A DNA stretch of 64,000 nucleotides, taken from contig NZ_CP106869.1 in NCBI RefSeq assembly GCF_025665335.1, positions 1,824,501 through 1,888,500 on the forward strand. Direction: 5' to 3'. This document shows, piece after piece, positions 16,743 through 25,096 of the stretch. The DNA comes from Xanthomonas sp. AM6 (GTDB lineage: Bacteria; Pseudomonadota; Gammaproteobacteria; Xanthomonadales; Xanthomonadaceae). Both the position numbers and the translations under genes were made by a program. The number at the start of each line of letters is the position of its first letter. The stretch's first letter is position 1. The notes under the pieces were generated by a model. The model searched no databases, was not told the origin of the DNA, and worked only from the letters and a program-made list of their open reading frames with translations.

Positions 16743-17843
16743 TTACTTGAACTCCTTGGCCCAGTACGCCTCGATCTGCTGCACCAGCTCCGGCGGCAGC
16801 GGCACGTAGTGCAGGTCGTTGGCCTGCGGCTGGCCCTTCTCGAACGCCCACTTGAAGAACTCCAGGGTCGCCTTGTTGCGCGCCGGATCCTTGGCCTGCT
16901 TGTGCATCAGCATGAAGTTGGTGGCGGTGATCGGCCACGCCTGCGCGCCGGCGGCGTTGGTGATGACCAGGTTGAAATCCTGGGCGTTGGCCCAGTCGGC
17001 CGAGGCGGCGGCCGCGGCGAAGCTCTCGGCGTTGGGCTGCACCCAGTTGCCGGCGGCGTTCTGCAGCGAGGCGTACGGCATCTTGTTCTGCAGCGCGTAG
17101 GCCAGTTCGACGTAGCCGATCGAGCCCTTGATCTGCTGCACGTACGAGGCCACGCCCTCGTTGCCCTTGCCGCCGACGCCGCCCGGCCACTGCACGGAGG
17201 TGCCTTCGCCGACCTTGCTCTTCCAGTCCGCGCTGACCTTGGACAGGTAGTTGGTGAAGTTGAAGCTGGTGCCCGAGCCGTCGGAGCGGTGCACCAGGTT
17301 GATCTTGGTGTCGGGCAGGGCGGTGCCGGCATTGAGCGCGACGATCGCCGGATCGTTCCACTTGGTGATCTTGCCCAGGAAGATGTCCGCCAGCACCGTG
17401 CCGGTCAGCTTCAGCTTGCCCGCTTCCATGCCGTCCAGGTTGACCACCGGCACCACGCCGCCGATCGCCGAGGGGAACTGGCCGAGGCCGGCGGCGGCCA
17501 GCTCGGCGCTGTCCAGCGGCTTGTCGGAGGAACCGAAATCGACCGTGCCGGCCTTGATCTGGGCGATGCCGCCGCCGGAGCCGATCGACTGGTAGTTGAT
17601 CTTGTTGCCGGTGGCGGTGTGGTAGTCGGCCGACCACTTGGACACCAGCGGATAGATGAACGACGCGCCGGCGCCGGAGATCTCCGCGGCGGTCTTGGCG
17701 CCGTCGGCCGGCGCGGCCGCGGGTGCGCCACCCGCCGCATCGGCGGCACCCTGCGGCTTGTCGCCATTGCCCGGCTGGCAGGCCGTGACGGCGAAAGCGA
17801 GGGCCAGGGACAGGACGGCAAAGCGTGCCGGCTGCAGTTTCAT
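16743..17843 (-). CDS. pstS: Phosphate-binding lipoprotein PstS
   Basis: High-affinity phosphate-binding protein that feeds PstCAB. 366 residues. The N-terminus MKLQPARFAVLSLALAFAVTAC carries a lipobox (VTAC), so it should be lipid-anchored, followed by a Gly/Ala/Pro-rich linker (to about 55). The binding domain contains GAGASFIYPL, IGSGGGIAQI, VDFGSSDKPL and VHRSDGSGTSFNFTNYL, the phosphate-contact motifs of the PstS family. ATG 17843 is used because GGAG lies 8 bases upstream; the GTG at 17852 would sit on that site. A Pho-box candidate lies at 17910-17927. Confidence 0.95.
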   Translation of the reverse strand: MKLQPARFAVLSLALAFAVTACQPGNGDKPQGAADAAGGAPAAAPADGAKTAAEISGAGASFIYPLVSKWSADYHTATGNKINYQSIGSGGGIAQIKAGTVDFGSSDKPLDSAELAAAGLGQFPSAIGGVVPVVNLDGMEAGKLKLTGTVLADIFLGKITKWNDPAIVALNAGTALPDTKINLVHRSDGSGTSFNFTNYLSKVSADWKSKVGEGTSVQWPGGVGGKGNEGVASYVQQIKGSIGYVELAYALQNKMPYASLQNAAGNWVQPNAESFAAAAASADWANAQDFNLVITNAAGAQAWPITATNFMLMHKQAKDPARNKATLEFFKWAFEKGQPQANDLHYVPLPPELVQQIEAYWAKEFK

Positions 17844-17909
17844 GGGGGTCACTCCGTAGCGAAGAGGGCCGGACGATCCGGCGGATGCACGCTATGAAAT
17901 GATGTTTTT

Positions 17910-17927
17910 GTTACAGCCTCATGACGC
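17910..17927 (-). promoter_or_regulatory. Pho box upstream of pstS
   Basis: Minus-strand GCGTCAT-GAGG-CTGTAAC: two 7-base half-sites with a 4-base spacer (11-base period), the layout of PhoB sites (consensus CTGTCAT repeats). It ends 67 bases before the pstS ATG and is followed by an A/T-rich stretch suited to a -10. Confidence 0.65.
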
Positions 17928-17967
17928 GGCCACCCGCATGTGAAATTGATCAAGAAAAACAGCCGCT

Positions 17968-18128
17968 TGCTCCCTTCTCCCGCCGGCAGAGGGGCCGCAG
18001 GTGAGGGGACGGGGCGACGCGATGTGCGACCGGCGCCACCGTTTCGCCATGGCGCTCGTGCCGCAGCCGGAGTGCGTTCTCGCGCGCACCCTCATTTGCC
18101 TGCAGGCACCATCCCTGAGAAGGGGGCA
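17968..18128. mobile_element. MITE-like element with imperfect terminal inverted repeats
   Basis: A 161-base block bounded by TGCTCCCTTCTC (17968-17979) and the inverted TGCCCCCTTCTC (18117-18128), 11 of 12 identical. Inside are CCCGCCGG, GGTGAGGGGAC and CACCCTCA segments like dispersed intergenic repeats of Xanthomonas. No coding sequence. It lies between the terminator of the second phosphate-binding protein gene and the Pho box of pstS. No clear target-site duplication was seen. Confidence 0.45.
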
Positions 18129-18151
18129 CGGTCCCGACGCGGGGCCGCGAC

Positions 18152-18180
18152 AAAAAACGCGGGCCCCGTGAGGGGCCCGC
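18152..18180 (-). terminator. Rho-independent terminator of the second phosphate-binding protein gene
   Basis: Stem GCGGGCCCC/GGGGCCCGC with loop GTGA (18159-18180), followed on the minus strand by GTTTTTTG. It lies 33 bases after the stop codon and makes this gene a separate unit from pstS. Confidence 0.9.
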
Positions 18181-18212
18181 GTCCGGGTAGCGATCGACGG
18201 AGAGAGAGCCGA

Positions 18213-19232
18213 TCAGTACTTCAGGTTGGCGCTCCAGTAGGCGTCGATCTGCTTGACCAGCGCATCCGGCAGCGGCACGTAGTCCAGCTGCTTGGCCTGC
18301 GCGTCGCCATTGGCGTACACCCACTTGAAGAAGTCCTTGGTGGCCTTGGCGCTGGTCGGGTTCTTCGGCTGCTTGTGGACCAGGATGAAGTTGGTCGCGG
18401 TGATCGGCCAGGAGGCCTCGCCCGGGGCGTTGGTCATCACCAGGTAGAAATCCTTGGCGCTGGCCCAGTCGGCGCTGGCGGCCGCGGCGGCGAAGCTCTC
18501 GTCGCTGGGCTGCACGATCTTGCCGGCGGCGTTCTTCATCGCGGTGTAGGACATCTTGTTTTGCAGCGCATACGACAGCTCGACGTAGCCGATGCCGCCC
18601 TTGATCTGCTTGACGTAGGCGGCCACGCCTTCGTTGCCCTTGCCGCCGATGCCGACCGGCCACTGCACCGCGGTGCCTTCGCCGACCTTGCTCTTCCAGT
18701 CCGGGTTGACCTTGGACAGGTAGTTGGTGAAGTTGAAGCTGGTGCCCGAACCGTCGGAGCGGTGGACCACGGTGATCTTGCCGTCGGGCAGCTGCACGCC
18801 CGGGTTGAGGGCCACGATCGCCGGGTCGTTCCAGGTCTTGACCTTGCCCAGGAAGATGTCGGCCAGGGTCTTGCCGTCAAGCTTCAGCGCGCCCGGGGCG
18901 ATGCCCTGCACGTTGACCACCGGCACCACGCCGCCGATCACCGACGGGAACTGGGCCAGGCCCGACGCGGCCAGGTCGTCCGGCTTGAGCGGCGCATCGG
19001 AGGAACCGAAGTCGACCGTCGCGGCCTTGATCTGGGCGATACCGCCGCCGGAACCGATCGACTGGTAATTCACCTTCTTGCCGGTGGCGGTGTTGTAGTC
19101 GGCCGACCACTTGGACATGACCGGGTAGATGAACGAGGCGCCGGCGCCGGTGACATCGGCGGCGTTGGCGGCGAACACGAACGACGCGGCGACGGCGGCA
19201 GCCAGGACGCGGGATTTGAGCGAGAAGATCAC
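18213..19232 (-). CDS. Second phosphate-binding protein (PstS paralogue, PhoX-like)
   Basis: A 339-residue periplasmic paralogue of PstS, very similar along its whole length (GAGASFIYPVMSKWSADYN, IGSGGGIAQI, HRSDGSGTSFNFTNYL). Unlike the pstS product it has an ordinary cleavable signal peptide (core VLAAAVAASFVFAANA, then ADVTGAG) and no lipobox, so it should be soluble. In X. citri a neighbouring second binding protein is called PhoX; the position here matches. The start is a GTG at 19232 with AGGAG about 8 bases upstream; the longer ATG frame to 19328 would run through the Pho box. It has its own promoter region and terminator. Confidence 0.93.
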   Translation of the reverse strand: MIFSLKSRVLAAAVAASFVFAANAADVTGAGASFIYPVMSKWSADYNTATGKKVNYQSIGSGGGIAQIKAATVDFGSSDAPLKPDDLAASGLAQFPSVIGGVVPVVNVQGIAPGALKLDGKTLADIFLGKVKTWNDPAIVALNPGVQLPDGKITVVHRSDGSGTSFNFTNYLSKVNPDWKSKVGEGTAVQWPVGIGGKGNEGVAAYVKQIKGGIGYVELSYALQNKMSYTAMKNAAGKIVQPSDESFAAAAASADWASAKDFYLVMTNAPGEASWPITATNFILVHKQPKNPTSAKATKDFFKWVYANGDAQAKQLDYVPLPDALVKQIDAYWSANLKY

Positions 19233-19293
19233 GGAGGAAGCTCCTGAAGGGTGGTATGCGGGACACCGCACGCGGCCATTACATAACCGTTGG

Positions 19294-19332
19294 ATGACAG
19301 CCGCGAGGCTGTTACATGACGGAAACATGACG
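19294..19332 (-). promoter_or_regulatory. Pho box(es) upstream of the second phosphate-binding protein gene
   Basis: Minus-strand CGTCATG-TTTC-CGTCATG (19315-19332), two identical half-sites with an exact 11-base period. A third half-site CTGTCAT lies 21 bases further (19294-19300). It is followed by TTATGTAAT as possible -10. This is the best Pho box in the window. Confidence 0.8.
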
Positions 19333-19351
19333 CTGCGGCGGGCATGTGCGA

Positions 19352-19380
19352 GCGCAGGGCGCGGCAGTCGCGCCCTGCGC
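19352..19380. repeat. 12-bp perfect inverted repeat downstream of the porin gene
   Basis: GCGCAGGGCGCG (19352-19363) and CGCGCCCTGCGC (19369-19380) with a 5-base loop, 12 bases beyond the porin stop. No T tract, so it is a weak terminator at best; it could protect the mRNA end. Confidence 0.6.
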
Positions 19381-19392
19381 CGGCTGGAGCGA

Positions 19393-20643
19393 TTACCAGT
19401 AGAACTGCGCGCGCGCTTCGAGGATGTTCGGCTTGTCGCTGACGTTGCCGCGGGCGGCGCTGCTGTACTTGCTGCTGTCGACCATCACGTAGTTCAGCGC
19501 GAACTTGAAGTTGGAGTGCCAGTACCAGTTGGCGCCGACCGTCCAGGTGTTCATCTTGCCGCCGAGCACGCCGTCGACCAGCGGTGCGCCGACCGGACGC
19601 GCGACCAGATCGCCGTCGTTGAGGTCGATGCTGTCGTAGCGCACGCCCAGCTGCCACATGCCGCCGGCCGGATCGTTCGGCAGCGGGGTGGTCGGCACGC
19701 CGGCCTTGTAGCCCCAGGTCTCGCCGGTGATGTTCCACACGCCGCTCAGGTACCAGCCGTCGGTGCTGTAGTTGTCGCTGGCGCCGTAGCGCTCGACCTT
19801 GGCGTTGTAGTACTCGCCCTGGGCCTTGAACGGGCCGGTGACCCACATCGCTTCGCCGCCGATCACGCCGATGCGGTCGGTGTTGGTCAGGTTGCCGCTG
19901 TCGACCAGGCGCACGCCGGACAGGTCGGCGTTCGGACGCGCGCGCAGGCGCAGCGTGTCGGCGTCGGTGTCGTAGTTCACGTAGCTCAGGCCGAAGTGCA
20001 GGATGTTGCCCGCTTCGTTGATCGGCGCGAAGGTGCCGCGCGCGCCGTAGCCGCTGCCGTGCGCCAGGTTGCGGCTCAGCTCGCGGCCGAACACGCTGCC
20101 GACCACGCTCCAGTTGCTGTCGCCGAAGCCGACCGCGCCGCCGAGACGGCGTGCCACCGCGTAGGTGTTGGTGACCGAGGACTTGGAGATGAAGTCGTTG
20201 TTCTTGGTGCTGGACAGTTCTTCCAGGCTGTTGGGCTGCTTGTACTGGCCGACCTGCAGGAAGTTGTTGGCGTTGCCGCCGAACTTGTACTTGATGTTGG
20301 TGTCCAGGAACTTGCCGGTGCTGCGCACGGTGGTGCCGTTGTTGGACGACTCGCGCAGGACGCTGGCGTCGTAGCCCAGCACCCACTCGAAGTTGCCCGG
20401 GCCCTTGCCCTTGGCGACCAGCTCGGCGCGGCGGATGCCGAAATCGGTGTTCTTGCCGTTGTTGCCGGTGGTGCCGTTGAGGTCCTGGACGTCGTTGTCG
20501 TACCAGCTGCCGTCGGCCTGGACCAGGCCTTCGAAGGAGATTTCCGAGCCGCCGATCACGTCGATGGCGATCTCGGCGTGAGCGGCAGGCGCGAACACCG
20601 CGGTGAGCACGGCGGCCGAGAGGAGGGTGCGAGACAGTTTCAT
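19393..20643 (-). CDS. oprO: Phosphate-selective porin (OprO/OprP family)
   Basis: A 416-residue outer-membrane porin for phosphate or polyphosphate. The signal peptide is MKLSRTLLSAAVLTAVFAPAAHA. The mature part shows amphipathic beta strands and the OprO/P features GLVQADGSWYDND near the start, DFGIRRAEL, a pattern of Y/W-rich strands, and the C-terminal strand ending ARAQFYW with an aromatic last residue for the BAM machinery. ATG 20643 was chosen for the signal peptide; an ATG at 20706 adds a non-signal extension through the Pho box. First gene of the Pho cluster; function agrees with the two binding proteins downstream. Confidence 0.93.
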   Translation of the reverse strand: MKLSRTLLSAAVLTAVFAPAAHAEIAIDVIGGSEISFEGLVQADGSWYDNDVQDLNGTTGNNGKNTDFGIRRAELVAKGKGPGNFEWVLGYDASVLRESSNNGTTVRSTGKFLDTNIKYKFGGNANNFLQVGQYKQPNSLEELSSTKNNDFISKSSVTNTYAVARRLGGAVGFGDSNWSVVGSVFGRELSRNLAHGSGYGARGTFAPINEAGNILHFGLSYVNYDTDADTLRLRARPNADLSGVRLVDSGNLTNTDRIGVIGGEAMWVTGPFKAQGEYYNAKVERYGASDNYSTDGWYLSGVWNITGETWGYKAGVPTTPLPNDPAGGMWQLGVRYDSIDLNDGDLVARPVGAPLVDGVLGGKMNTWTVGANWYWHSNFKFALNYVMVDSSKYSSAARGNVSDKPNILEARAQFYW

Positions 20644-20699
20644 GGGTTGCCTGGGCGGTGGAAGATGCGCGCAGGCTAATATGTGAAGATTGCGTAAAT

Positions 20700-20717
20700 G
20701 TGACACTTAACGTACAC
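20700..20717 (-). promoter_or_regulatory. Pho box upstream of oprO
   Basis: Minus-strand GTGTACG-TTAA-GTGTCAC, two half-sites 11 bases apart, weaker than the other two. It is followed by TATTAG as a possible -10 and lies about 57 bases before the ATG. Confidence 0.55.
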
Positions 20718-20931
20718 CGGGCATGCACACCCGTGCTCGCCGCCGCGTCTTCTGCGCCATTGAACGCGCGGCATGTTGCGATCCGATGGCGCGCAGATGA
20801 AATGCGGCCGGGCGCGTCATCCCAGGATGGACGTCACAAAGCGCGGCATCGTCTCGCCATCGCGCCACCGATTGGCGCTTTTGTGCGCTGCACCACTTGT
20901 CGGCTTCCGGCACGGTGGTTAGCGTGAAGGC

Positions 20932-21249
20932 ATGAACCTGCATGCCTGCAATCGGATGCCGACATTCGCCGCGCTGTTGCTGGTCGCGTTGTTCGCGCTG
21001 TTCCCGGCGCAACGCTCGGCGCTGCCGGCATTGCCCGCGGCAGGCCAGGCCGAAACGGTGCAATCGCCTGCGGACGATGCGCAGATCGAAACGCGCAGCA
21101 GTGCCGAACAGGTCGCCTACGACGACACGCCGGTTCTGCCAATGGCGCCGTGCTGGCCGGCGCGTGTCGTGCCACGCTGGCCCGAGCCGGCGCCGCGGCA
21201 TGGCGCCGGCACCCGTCCGCAACCGCGCTTGCGACCTCCCAGCGCCTGA
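20932..21249 (+). CDS. Small exported hypothetical protein
   Basis: 105 residues with a plausible signal sequence (MPTFAALLLVALFALFPAQRSA, about 9-30), then a low-complexity region rich in Ala, Pro and Arg. There is no known domain. The frame is open from a sensible start opposite the oprO promoter, and the next gene in the same direction is the carbonic anhydrase 170 bases on. The Pro/Arg-rich C-terminal half resembles GC-driven noncoding translation, so the gene is only moderately likely. Function unknown. Confidence 0.45.
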   Translation: MNLHACNRMPTFAALLLVALFALFPAQRSALPALPAAGQAETVQSPADDAQIETRSSAEQVAYDDTPVLPMAPCWPARVVPRWPEPAPRHGAGTRPQPRLRPPSA

Positions 21250-21422
21250 GCCGCCGGATCGGGCGCCGCCCGGCCCATCGCCGCGGCGGTCTCGATCGTC
21301 CACGCCGTGCCGCGCAACGTGCCGTCGCCGGCAGCGCTCGCGCGGCGTGCAGTCCTCCTTCCGTTCTCCGTTCTGCGGCGCCCGCCGCGGCGACGCCTGC
21401 CCCTTGTCCCGAGGTCTCCCCC

Positions 21423-22112
21423 ATGCAAAGCCTGCTCGATGGTTTCCGCCACTTCCGCAAGGAGGTCTATCCGCGCCAGCGCGGCCTGTTCCGGCAACTG
21501 GCCGGCGGCCAGACCCCGCACACGCTGTTCATCACCTGCGCCGATTCGCGGGTGATGCCGGAACTGATGTTCGCCGCGCAGCCCGGCGAGCTGTTCGTCT
21601 ACCGCAACATCGGCAACGTGGTGCCGCCGTACTCGCAGCACGTCAGCGGCGTGGTCGCGGCGATCGAGTACGCGGTGGCGGTGCTGCAGGTCAAGCACAT
21701 CGTGGTCTGCGGCCATACCGACTGCGGCGCGATGAAGGCGGTGCTCAACCCCGATTCGCTGCGCGACGTGCCCAACGTCGCGGCCTGGCTCAAGCACACC
21801 GACAGCGCGCGCCATGTCGCCGCCCAGCACGGCCACGCCGCGCACGGCGCGGACGCGCTGCACTGCCTGACCGAGGAGAACGTCGTCGCGCAACTGGACC
21901 ACCTGCGCACGCAGCCGGTGGTGGCGGCGCGGCTGGCGCGCGGCGCGCTGCGCCTGCACGGCTGGATCTACGACATCGCCCATGGCGAGATCCGCGCCTT
22001 CGACGCCGAGCAGGGCCGCTTCGTGCCGCTGCTGCCGGAAGAGGGCCGGCGTCCTCCCGAAGCCACCCCGCGACCGCGCCTGGCGCCGGTGCCGCGCGAC
22101 GTCGCGATCTGA
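21423..22112 (+). CDS. can: Beta-class carbonic anhydrase
   Basis: Zinc enzyme interconverting CO2 and bicarbonate, cytosolic. 229 residues. The zinc and catalytic motifs are CADSRV (about 40-45, Cys plus the Asp-Arg dyad) and HTDCGAMKAVL (about 99, His and Cys), as in plant-type beta enzymes. The ATG at 21423 gives the usual N-terminus (MQSLLDGFRHF); the long upstream extension is low-complexity. A SulP transporter begins 11 bases after its stop, indicating an operon for bicarbonate handling. The last 25 residues are Pro/Arg-rich and probably disordered. Confidence 0.95.
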   Translation: MQSLLDGFRHFRKEVYPRQRGLFRQLAGGQTPHTLFITCADSRVMPELMFAAQPGELFVYRNIGNVVPPYSQHVSGVVAAIEYAVAVLQVKHIVVCGHTDCGAMKAVLNPDSLRDVPNVAAWLKHTDSARHVAAQHGHAAHGADALHCLTEENVVAQLDHLRTQPVVAARLARGALRLHGWIYDIAHGEIRAFDAEQGRFVPLLPEEGRRPPEATPRPRLAPVPRDVAI

Positions 22113-22123
22113 AGGAGCCACGC

Positions 22124-23692
22124 ATGCGAACCATGACAGAACCTTCTTTCGCCGGGGCGTCCGCGCGCGCCGGCTACCTGCGCAACGGCCTGTTCGGCCG
22201 CGACCTGCTGGCCTCGGTGGTGGTGTTCCTGGTCGCGCTGCCGCTGTGCATGGGCATCGCGATCGCCTCGGGCATGCCGCCGGCGGCCGGGCTGATCACC
22301 GGCATCGTCGGCGGCCTGGTGGTCGGATCGATCGCCGGCTCGCCGCTGCAGGTCAGCGGCCCGGCGGCCGGCCTGGCGGTGCTGGTGTTCGAACTGGTGC
22401 GCGAGCACGGCGTGGCCGCGCTGGGGCCAGTGATCCTGCTGGCCGGCGCGATCCAGCTGGTGGCCGGGTTGTGCCGGGCCGGGGTGTGGTTCCGCATGAC
22501 CTCGCCGGCGGTGGTCGCCGGCATGCTGTCGGGCATCGGCATCCTGATCGTCGCCTCGCAGGCGCACGTGCTGATGGATGCGGCGCCGAAGGCGCGCGGC
22601 CTGGAGAACTTCGCCGTGCTGCCGGCGGCGCTGTGGCGGGCGCTGGAGCAGGGCGTGGGCCGTGCCGCGCTGCTGGTCGGGCTCGGCACCATCGCGATCA
22701 TGCTGGCCTGGGAGCGGCTGCGCCCGCAGCGGCTGCGCTTCGTGCCCGGCGCGCTGCTGGCGGTGGTGGCGGTGACCGCACTGGTGCAGCTGCAGGGCGT
22801 GGACGTGCGCAAGGTCGACGTGCCGGCCAACCTGTTCTCGGCGATCCGGATCCCGACCCCGGCGCAGATGCTCGGCGTGTTCGACGCCACACTGCTGCTG
22901 TCGGCCTTCACCTTCGCCTTCATCGCCAGCGCCGAAACCCTGTTGTCGGCGGCGGCGGTGGACCGCATGCACCAGGGGCCGCGCACTCACTACGACCGCG
23001 AACTGGCCGCGCAGGGCGTGGGCAACATGCTGTGCGGCTTCCTCGGCGCGTTGCCGATGACCGGGGTGATCGTGCGCAGCGCGGCCAACGTGCAGGCCGG
23101 CGCCGCCACGCGCGTGTCGACCATGCTGCATGCCGGCTGGCTGCTGCTGTTCGCGCTGCTGCTGCCGTGGCTGCTGCGGATGACGCCGGTGGCGTGCCTG
23201 GCCGGCATCCTGGTGTACACCGGGTTGAAGATGGTCAAGCTCGGGCAGGTGCGCGAGCTGGCCGCCTACGGCCGCGGCACCGCCGCGATCTACCTGGCCA
23301 CCACCTTCGCCATCGTCGCCACCGACCTGCTCACCGGCGTGCTGATCGGCTTCGCGCTGTCGCTGCTGCGGCTGGCGCTGCAGCAATCGCGGTTGAAGGT
23401 GGGCGTGCATGCGCATGAGGACGCCGGCGGCGCCGCGGCGGGCGCCGGCAAGCTGCGCCTGTCGCTGGAAGGTTCGGCCACCTTCCTGCGCGTGCCGACG
23501 ATGGCGCGCACCCTGGAACGGCTGCCGCCCAACACCGAGCTGCATCTGGACGTGGCGCGATTGCACCACGTCGACCACGCCTGCCTGGAACTGCTGCGCG
23601 ACTGGAGCCGCAACGCCGCCGCCCGCGGCTGCGCGCTGGTGGTGGACTGGAAGGAACTGCACCGGCGCGTGGAAGGGCAGCGCGCGGCATAG
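22124..23692 (+). CDS. SulP-family anion (bicarbonate-type) transporter with STAS domain
   Basis: 522-residue inner-membrane transporter. Residues 20-410 hold 10 to 14 hydrophobic segments, including the SulP signature region AAGLITGIVGGLVVGSIAGSP, and ALPMTGVIVRSAANVQAGA. The cytoplasmic STAS domain is at about 435-515. GGAG lies 6-9 bases before ATG 22124. The tight coupling to carbonic anhydrase (11-base gap) points to HCO3- uptake (BicA-like) rather than sulfate, but specificity cannot be read directly from the sequence. Confidence 0.9.
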   Translation: MRTMTEPSFAGASARAGYLRNGLFGRDLLASVVVFLVALPLCMGIAIASGMPPAAGLITGIVGGLVVGSIAGSPLQVSGPAAGLAVLVFELVREHGVAALGPVILLAGAIQLVAGLCRAGVWFRMTSPAVVAGMLSGIGILIVASQAHVLMDAAPKARGLENFAVLPAALWRALEQGVGRAALLVGLGTIAIMLAWERLRPQRLRFVPGALLAVVAVTALVQLQGVDVRKVDVPANLFSAIRIPTPAQMLGVFDATLLLSAFTFAFIASAETLLSAAAVDRMHQGPRTHYDRELAAQGVGNMLCGFLGALPMTGVIVRSAANVQAGAATRVSTMLHAGWLLLFALLLPWLLRMTPVACLAGILVYTGLKMVKLGQVRELAAYGRGTAAIYLATTFAIVATDLLTGVLIGFALSLLRLALQQSRLKVGVHAHEDAGGAAAGAGKLRLSLEGSATFLRVPTMARTLERLPPNTELHLDVARLHHVDHACLELLRDWSRNAAARGCALVVDWKELHRRVEGQRAA

Positions 23693-23732
23693 AGTGTGTG
23701 GCGCGGTGCATCAGCCAGTCACCGCAGACCCT

Positions 23733-24352
23733 GTAGGAGGAGCGGCTTCAGCCGCGACGAGCGAAGTGGTGAAGTTCCCGGCTTCGGAAACGGTCGGGGC
23801 TGAAGCCCCTCCTACAGTGCACCCAGCCAGCGATCGGGAAGGCCTGTGTAGGAGCGACTTCAGTCGCGACGAGCGAAGCGATGGATTCGGCGGCTTCCGT
23901 CAGCGTCGGGACTGAAGTCCCTCCCACAGTGCTCCATGAGTCGATCGCGCGCCTTGATGCTTTGTAGGAGCGGCTTCAGCCGCGACGAGCGAAGTGGTGA
24001 AGCTCCCGGCTTCGGAAACCGTCGGGGCTGAAGCCCCTCCTATAGCGCACCCAGCGCCGATGCGGAAGGCCGGTGTAGGAGCGACTTCAGTCGCGACGAA
24101 CGAAGCGATGGATTCGGCGGCTTCGGTCAGCGTCGGGACTGAAGCCCCTCCCACAGTGCTCCATGAGTCGATCGCGCACCTTGATGCTTTGTAGGAGCGG
24201 CTTCAGCCGCGACGAGCGAAGTGGTGAAGCTCCCGGCTTCGGAAACGGTCGGGGCTGAAGCCCCTCCTACAGTGCACCCAGCCGCCGATGCGGAAGGCCG
24301 GTGTGGGAGCGACTTCAGTCGCGACGAGCGAAGCGATGAGCGTCCTGGCTCC
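23733..24352. repeat. Tandem array of 11 REPs in 2.7 copies of a ~228-bp unit
   Basis: GTAG- or GTGG-headed REPs start on the plus strand at 23733, 23848, 23964, 24075, 24191 and 24303, with inverted mates at about 23793, 23908, 24023, 24134 and 24249. They form a higher-order unit of four REPs: GGAGCGGCTTCAGCCGC, its GGGGCTGAAGCCCC mate, GGAGCGACTTCAGTCGC and its GGGACTGAAGTCCC mate, with conserved linkers. Unit starts at 23733, 23964 and 24191 are 231 and 227 bases apart. The last unit lacks its final inverted mate. The array fills the gap between the convergent transporter and nth genes; there is no gene in 23693-24418. Confidence 0.92.
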
Positions 24353-24418
24353 GGAAGCTGTCTCGGCCGAAAACCCGCACGGCGCAGCAAACGGCGCTGG
24401 CCTTCGCCGCGCCACCCC

Positions 24419-25096
24419 TCACCCCGGCGTCTTGTCCGCGTACCGGCACAGGTCGCGGATCACGCAGCGCGGACAGTCCGGCTTGCGCGCCTTGCATACG
24501 TAGCGGCCGTGCAGGATCAGCCAGTGGTGCGCGTCGTGCATGAATTGCGCCGGCACCCGCTTGAGCAGGCCGTCCTCGACCGCGCGCACGTCCTTGCCCG
24601 GCGCCAGGCCGGTGCGGTTGGCGACGCGGAAGATGTGCGTGTCCACGGCGATGGTCGGCTCGCCGAAGGCGGTGTTGAGCACCACGTTGGCGGTCTTGCG
24701 CCCGACCCCGGGCAGGGCCTCGAGCGCGGCGCGGTCGCGCGGCACCTCGCCGGCGTACTGCTCGACCAGGATGCGGCAGGTGGCGATGACGTTCTTGGCC
24801 TTGGCGTTGAACAGGCCGATGGTGGAGATGTAGCGCTTGAGCCCGTCCTCGCCCAGCGCCAGGATCGCCGCCGGCGTGTTCGCCACCGGGTACAGGCGGC
24901 GCGTGGCCTTGTTGACGCCGACGTCGGTGGCCTGCGCCGACAGGATCACCGCGATCAGCAGTTCGAACGGGGTGCTGTACTCCAGTTCGGTGGTCGGGGT
25001 GGGGTTGAGTTCGGACAGGCGCGAGAACAGTTCGTGGATCTCGGCCTTGCTCAACGTGCGCCCGCGCCGCGGCGCGACGGCGGCGAGCGCGCTCAT
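24419..25096 (-). CDS. nth: Endonuclease III
   Basis: Base-excision repair DNA glycosylase/AP lyase for oxidised pyrimidines. 225 residues. The helix-hairpin-helix LPGVGRKTAN contains catalytic K134, and the catalytic Asp is D152 in IAVDTHIFRV. The [4Fe-4S] loop has C201, C208, C211 and C217 in the classic 6-2-5 spacing. ATG 25096 overlaps the stop of the upstream hypothetical gene by four bases (ATGA), so the two are coupled. The Ala/Arg-rich extension to 25273 is a shadow of the neighbour. Confidence 0.96.
   Translation of the reverse strand: MSALAAVAPRRGRTLSKAEIHELFSRLSELNPTPTTELEYSTPFELLIAVILSAQATDVGVNKATRRLYPVANTPAAILALGEDGLKRYISTIGLFNAKAKNVIATCRILVEQYAGEVPRDRAALEALPGVGRKTANVVLNTAFGEPTIAVDTHIFRVANRTGLAPGKDVRAVEDGLLKRVPAQFMHDAHHWLILHGRYVCKARKPDCPRCVIRDLCRYADKTPG

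Noticed and set aside
19352-19380. Perfect 12-bp hairpin as a rho-independent terminator of oprO
   Set aside because: There is no U tract on either strand. Listed as an inverted repeat only.
23733-24352. Regularly spaced palindromes suggesting a CRISPR array
   Set aside because: Repeats are GTAG-headed REPs in alternating orientation with non-unique linkers and units of about 228 bases; no cas genes, no variable spacers.
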